Source of the DNA: an uncultured Ignavibacteriota bacterium
GTDB taxonomy: Bacteria > Bacteroidota > Ignavibacteria > Tepidaquicellales > Tepidaquicellaceae
Assembly (NCBI GenBank): GCA_937983305.1
Contig: CALKAJ010000288.1
Coordinates: 1-6,775, forward strand
Length of the DNA: 6,775 nucleotides
Direction: 5' to 3'
Each line of letters begins with the position of its first letter. Within the stretch, counting starts at the first letter, position 1. Positions 5,533 through 6,775 of the stretch are shown in pieces. The notes beneath the pieces are model-generated. The model did no database searches and had not been told where the DNA came from. It saw only the letters and a list, made by a program, of their open reading frames with translations. Both the position numbers and the translations under genes were made by a program.

Positions 5533-6240
5533 ATGAAGAAAAAAATTACTATAATAGATGATGATAATAAACTCCTAAATTTACTAAGCGAATATTTAGA
5601 GAAAAATGGTTTTATTTGCAGTTTATTTGAGAACCCAATTGAAGGCATTAAATATCTGAAAAATAATATTACGGATTTAATAATTCTTGATGTAATGCTG
5701 CCCGAAATAGACGGATTTGAGGTATGTAAAAGAATAAGGCAAACGCAAGAAACGCCAATAATAATGTTAACTGCGAGAGGTGATGTAATGGATAAAATTA
5801 TCGGACTTGAGATTGGAGCAGATGATTATTTAGCAAAACCTTTTGAGCCGAGAGAACTTCTTGCGAGAATTAATTCAATATTCAGAAGGGTAGAAAGAAA
5901 TGTTTTAAAAGATGAGATATTAGAATTTGAAGAGATTGAAATACAAATAAATTCCCGAAACGCAATTATGTCAGGAGTAAATCTTGAATTAACATCAACT
6001 GAATTCGAACTTCTTACATTGTTTGCTAAAAATTACGGGAAAGTTTTATCCCGTGATTATATAATGCAAAACACAAAAGGAATTTCCTGGCAATCATTTG
6101 ACAGGTCAGTGGATGTAATGGTTTCGAGATTGAGGAATAAGCTTGATGCGGAAAACAAGGAGTCATATAGTAAAACGGTACATTCAGTTGGGTATTTATT
6201 CACAGCAAAAATCAAAAAAAATAAGGAAGATGAAAAATAA
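5533..6240 (+). CDS. Two-component response regulator, OmpR/PhoB family
   Basis: A cytosolic transcription factor controlled by phosphorylation; 235 residues, normal for the family. The receiver domain (about 4-118) has the acidic pocket D9-D10, phosphoacceptor D53 in LIILDVMLPEIDG, switch T80 in MLTAR, Y99 and the conserved K102 in YLAKPF. The C-terminal winged-helix DNA-binding domain (about 130-230) shows LELTSTEFELLTLFAKNYGKVLSRDYIM, then FDRSVDVMVSRLRNKLD as the recognition helix region and KTVHSVGYLF at the wing. The 'FDRS-x-DV-x-x-SRLR-x-KL' wording resembles the CpxR/RstA/OmpR branch. It starts with ATG 162 bases from the divergent lipoprotein gene. Its last 11 bases overlap the start of the downstream histidine kinase, so the two are co-translated partners. 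Target genes cannot be told from the sequence. Confidence 0.97.
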   Translation: MKKKITIIDDDNKLLNLLSEYLEKNGFICSLFENPIEGIKYLKNNITDLIILDVMLPEIDGFEVCKRIRQTQETPIIMLTARGDVMDKIIGLEIGADDYLAKPFEPRELLARINSIFRRVERNVLKDEILEFEEIEIQINSRNAIMSGVNLELTSTEFELLTLFAKNYGKVLSRDYIMQNTKGISWQSFDRSVDVMVSRLRNKLDAENKESYSKTVHSVGYLFTAKIKKNKEDEK

Positions 6241-6775
6241 AGGAATCAGATTTTCAATTTATTCAAAAGTATTAATTCTGGTACTGCTATTTGCCGTTTT
6301 AATAAATGTCGGGGTTTATTTATTTTTCACATACAGTTCCGATTTTAAGCCGCCAAAGACATTTCATCGTTATTCAGAAAAATATTTTCAATATTTATCA
6401 AAAGACATAGGCTTTCCACCCGACACAACAAGGGCGAGGAAGGAATCAGTAGAAATGAATTTTCGTATCAGATTTCAATCTGCAAATTTCAACTGGGCTA
6501 CTGCGGACAGCTTAATAACACTGGAGGAATTAAATAAATCGGATGAATTCAAAGATAAATACCCGTTCAGTGAAAGTTTCCGGATTTTCTATAATGAAAA
6601 AGTTTATTTCATAGTTAAATCAGAAAAAGGTGTTTATATATTCGCTCCAAGAAAATACCAGGATTATTTTAATGTTGAGAGGTCAATATTTATATTATTA
6701 ATACTGACTGCAGCGATATTCATACCATTATTTATATTATTAAGATTATTGCTGCATCCGATAAAAAAACTGAGG
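6230..6775 (+). CDS. Sensor histidine kinase, N-terminal part (cut by window end)
   Basis: An open frame of 182 codons with no stop before the window edge. Residues 1-13 are basic, followed by a first membrane helix (about 14-35), an extracytoplasmic sensor region (about 36-150) and a second membrane helix (about 152-174). The last visible residues, LLLHPIKKLR, match the start of a HAMP linker with its conserved proline. The sensor contains GFPPDTTRARK and later WATADSL, a pattern I associate with short sensor regions of OmpR-partner kinases, without a known ligand. The dimerisation/phosphohistidine and ATPase domains must lie beyond the window. The ATG overlaps the response regulator by 11 bases in another frame and is directly preceded by AAGGAAG (6223-6229), a purine-rich site that is closer than ideal. 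It is the likely phosphodonor of the upstream regulator. Confidence 0.9.
   Translation, partial: MKNKGIRFSIYSKVLILVLLFAVLINVGVYLFFTYSSDFKPPKTFHRYSEKYFQYLSKDIGFPPDTTRARKESVEMNFRIRFQSANFNWATADSLITLEELNKSDEFKDKYPFSESFRIFYNEKVYFIVKSEKGVYIFAPRKYQDYFNVERSIFILLILTAAIFIPLFILLRLLLHPIKKLR

Overview
This AT-rich window looks like ordinary chromosome from a member of the Bacteroidota in the broad sense (Bacteroidetes, Ignavibacteria or Chlorobi-type lineages). The evidence is as follows. The GroEL and GroES sequences have the general look of this group (an impression, since no database was searched). Most genes lack a recognisable Shine-Dalgarno sequence. An exact Bacteroidota-type promoter (TTTG, 19 bases, TATTTTTG) sits in front of the tRNA genes. 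The placement within the phylum is inference.

Left part (1-3561, all minus strand): groEL and groES form a chaperonin operon transcribed leftwards. It has a promoter and a CIRCE operator (HrcA repressor site) just upstream of groES. Upstream of that, in the same direction, is pyk (pyruvate kinase). It starts with TTG and carries lysine at the position that marks potassium-independent enzymes. No clear terminator separates pyk from groES, so read-through is possible.

Middle (3562-4773): a YdfG-type short-chain dehydrogenase runs rightwards, divergent from pyk across a 53-bp AT-only-looking gap. It is followed by tRNA-Gly(GCC) and tRNA-Cys(GCA). Just after tRNA-Cys lies the most unusual sequence in the window. 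This is a broken second copy of the centre of tRNA-Cys, in which positions 28-34 are replaced by a 16-base perfect palindrome. A second perfect hairpin (11-bp stem) and a weak AT-rich hairpin follow.

Right part (4774-6775): a small putative lipoprotein of unknown function lies on the minus strand. Divergent from it is a two-component system: an OmpR/PhoB-type response regulator whose last 11 bases overlap the start of a sensor histidine kinase. The kinase runs off the window end after its second membrane segment, at the beginning of the HAMP region.

I see no mobile element with a transposase, no CRISPR array, no defence system and no clear novel multi-gene system. The points that deserve a second look are the palindrome-disrupted tRNA-Cys relic, the adjacent hairpins and the unknown lipoprotein beside the two-component system.
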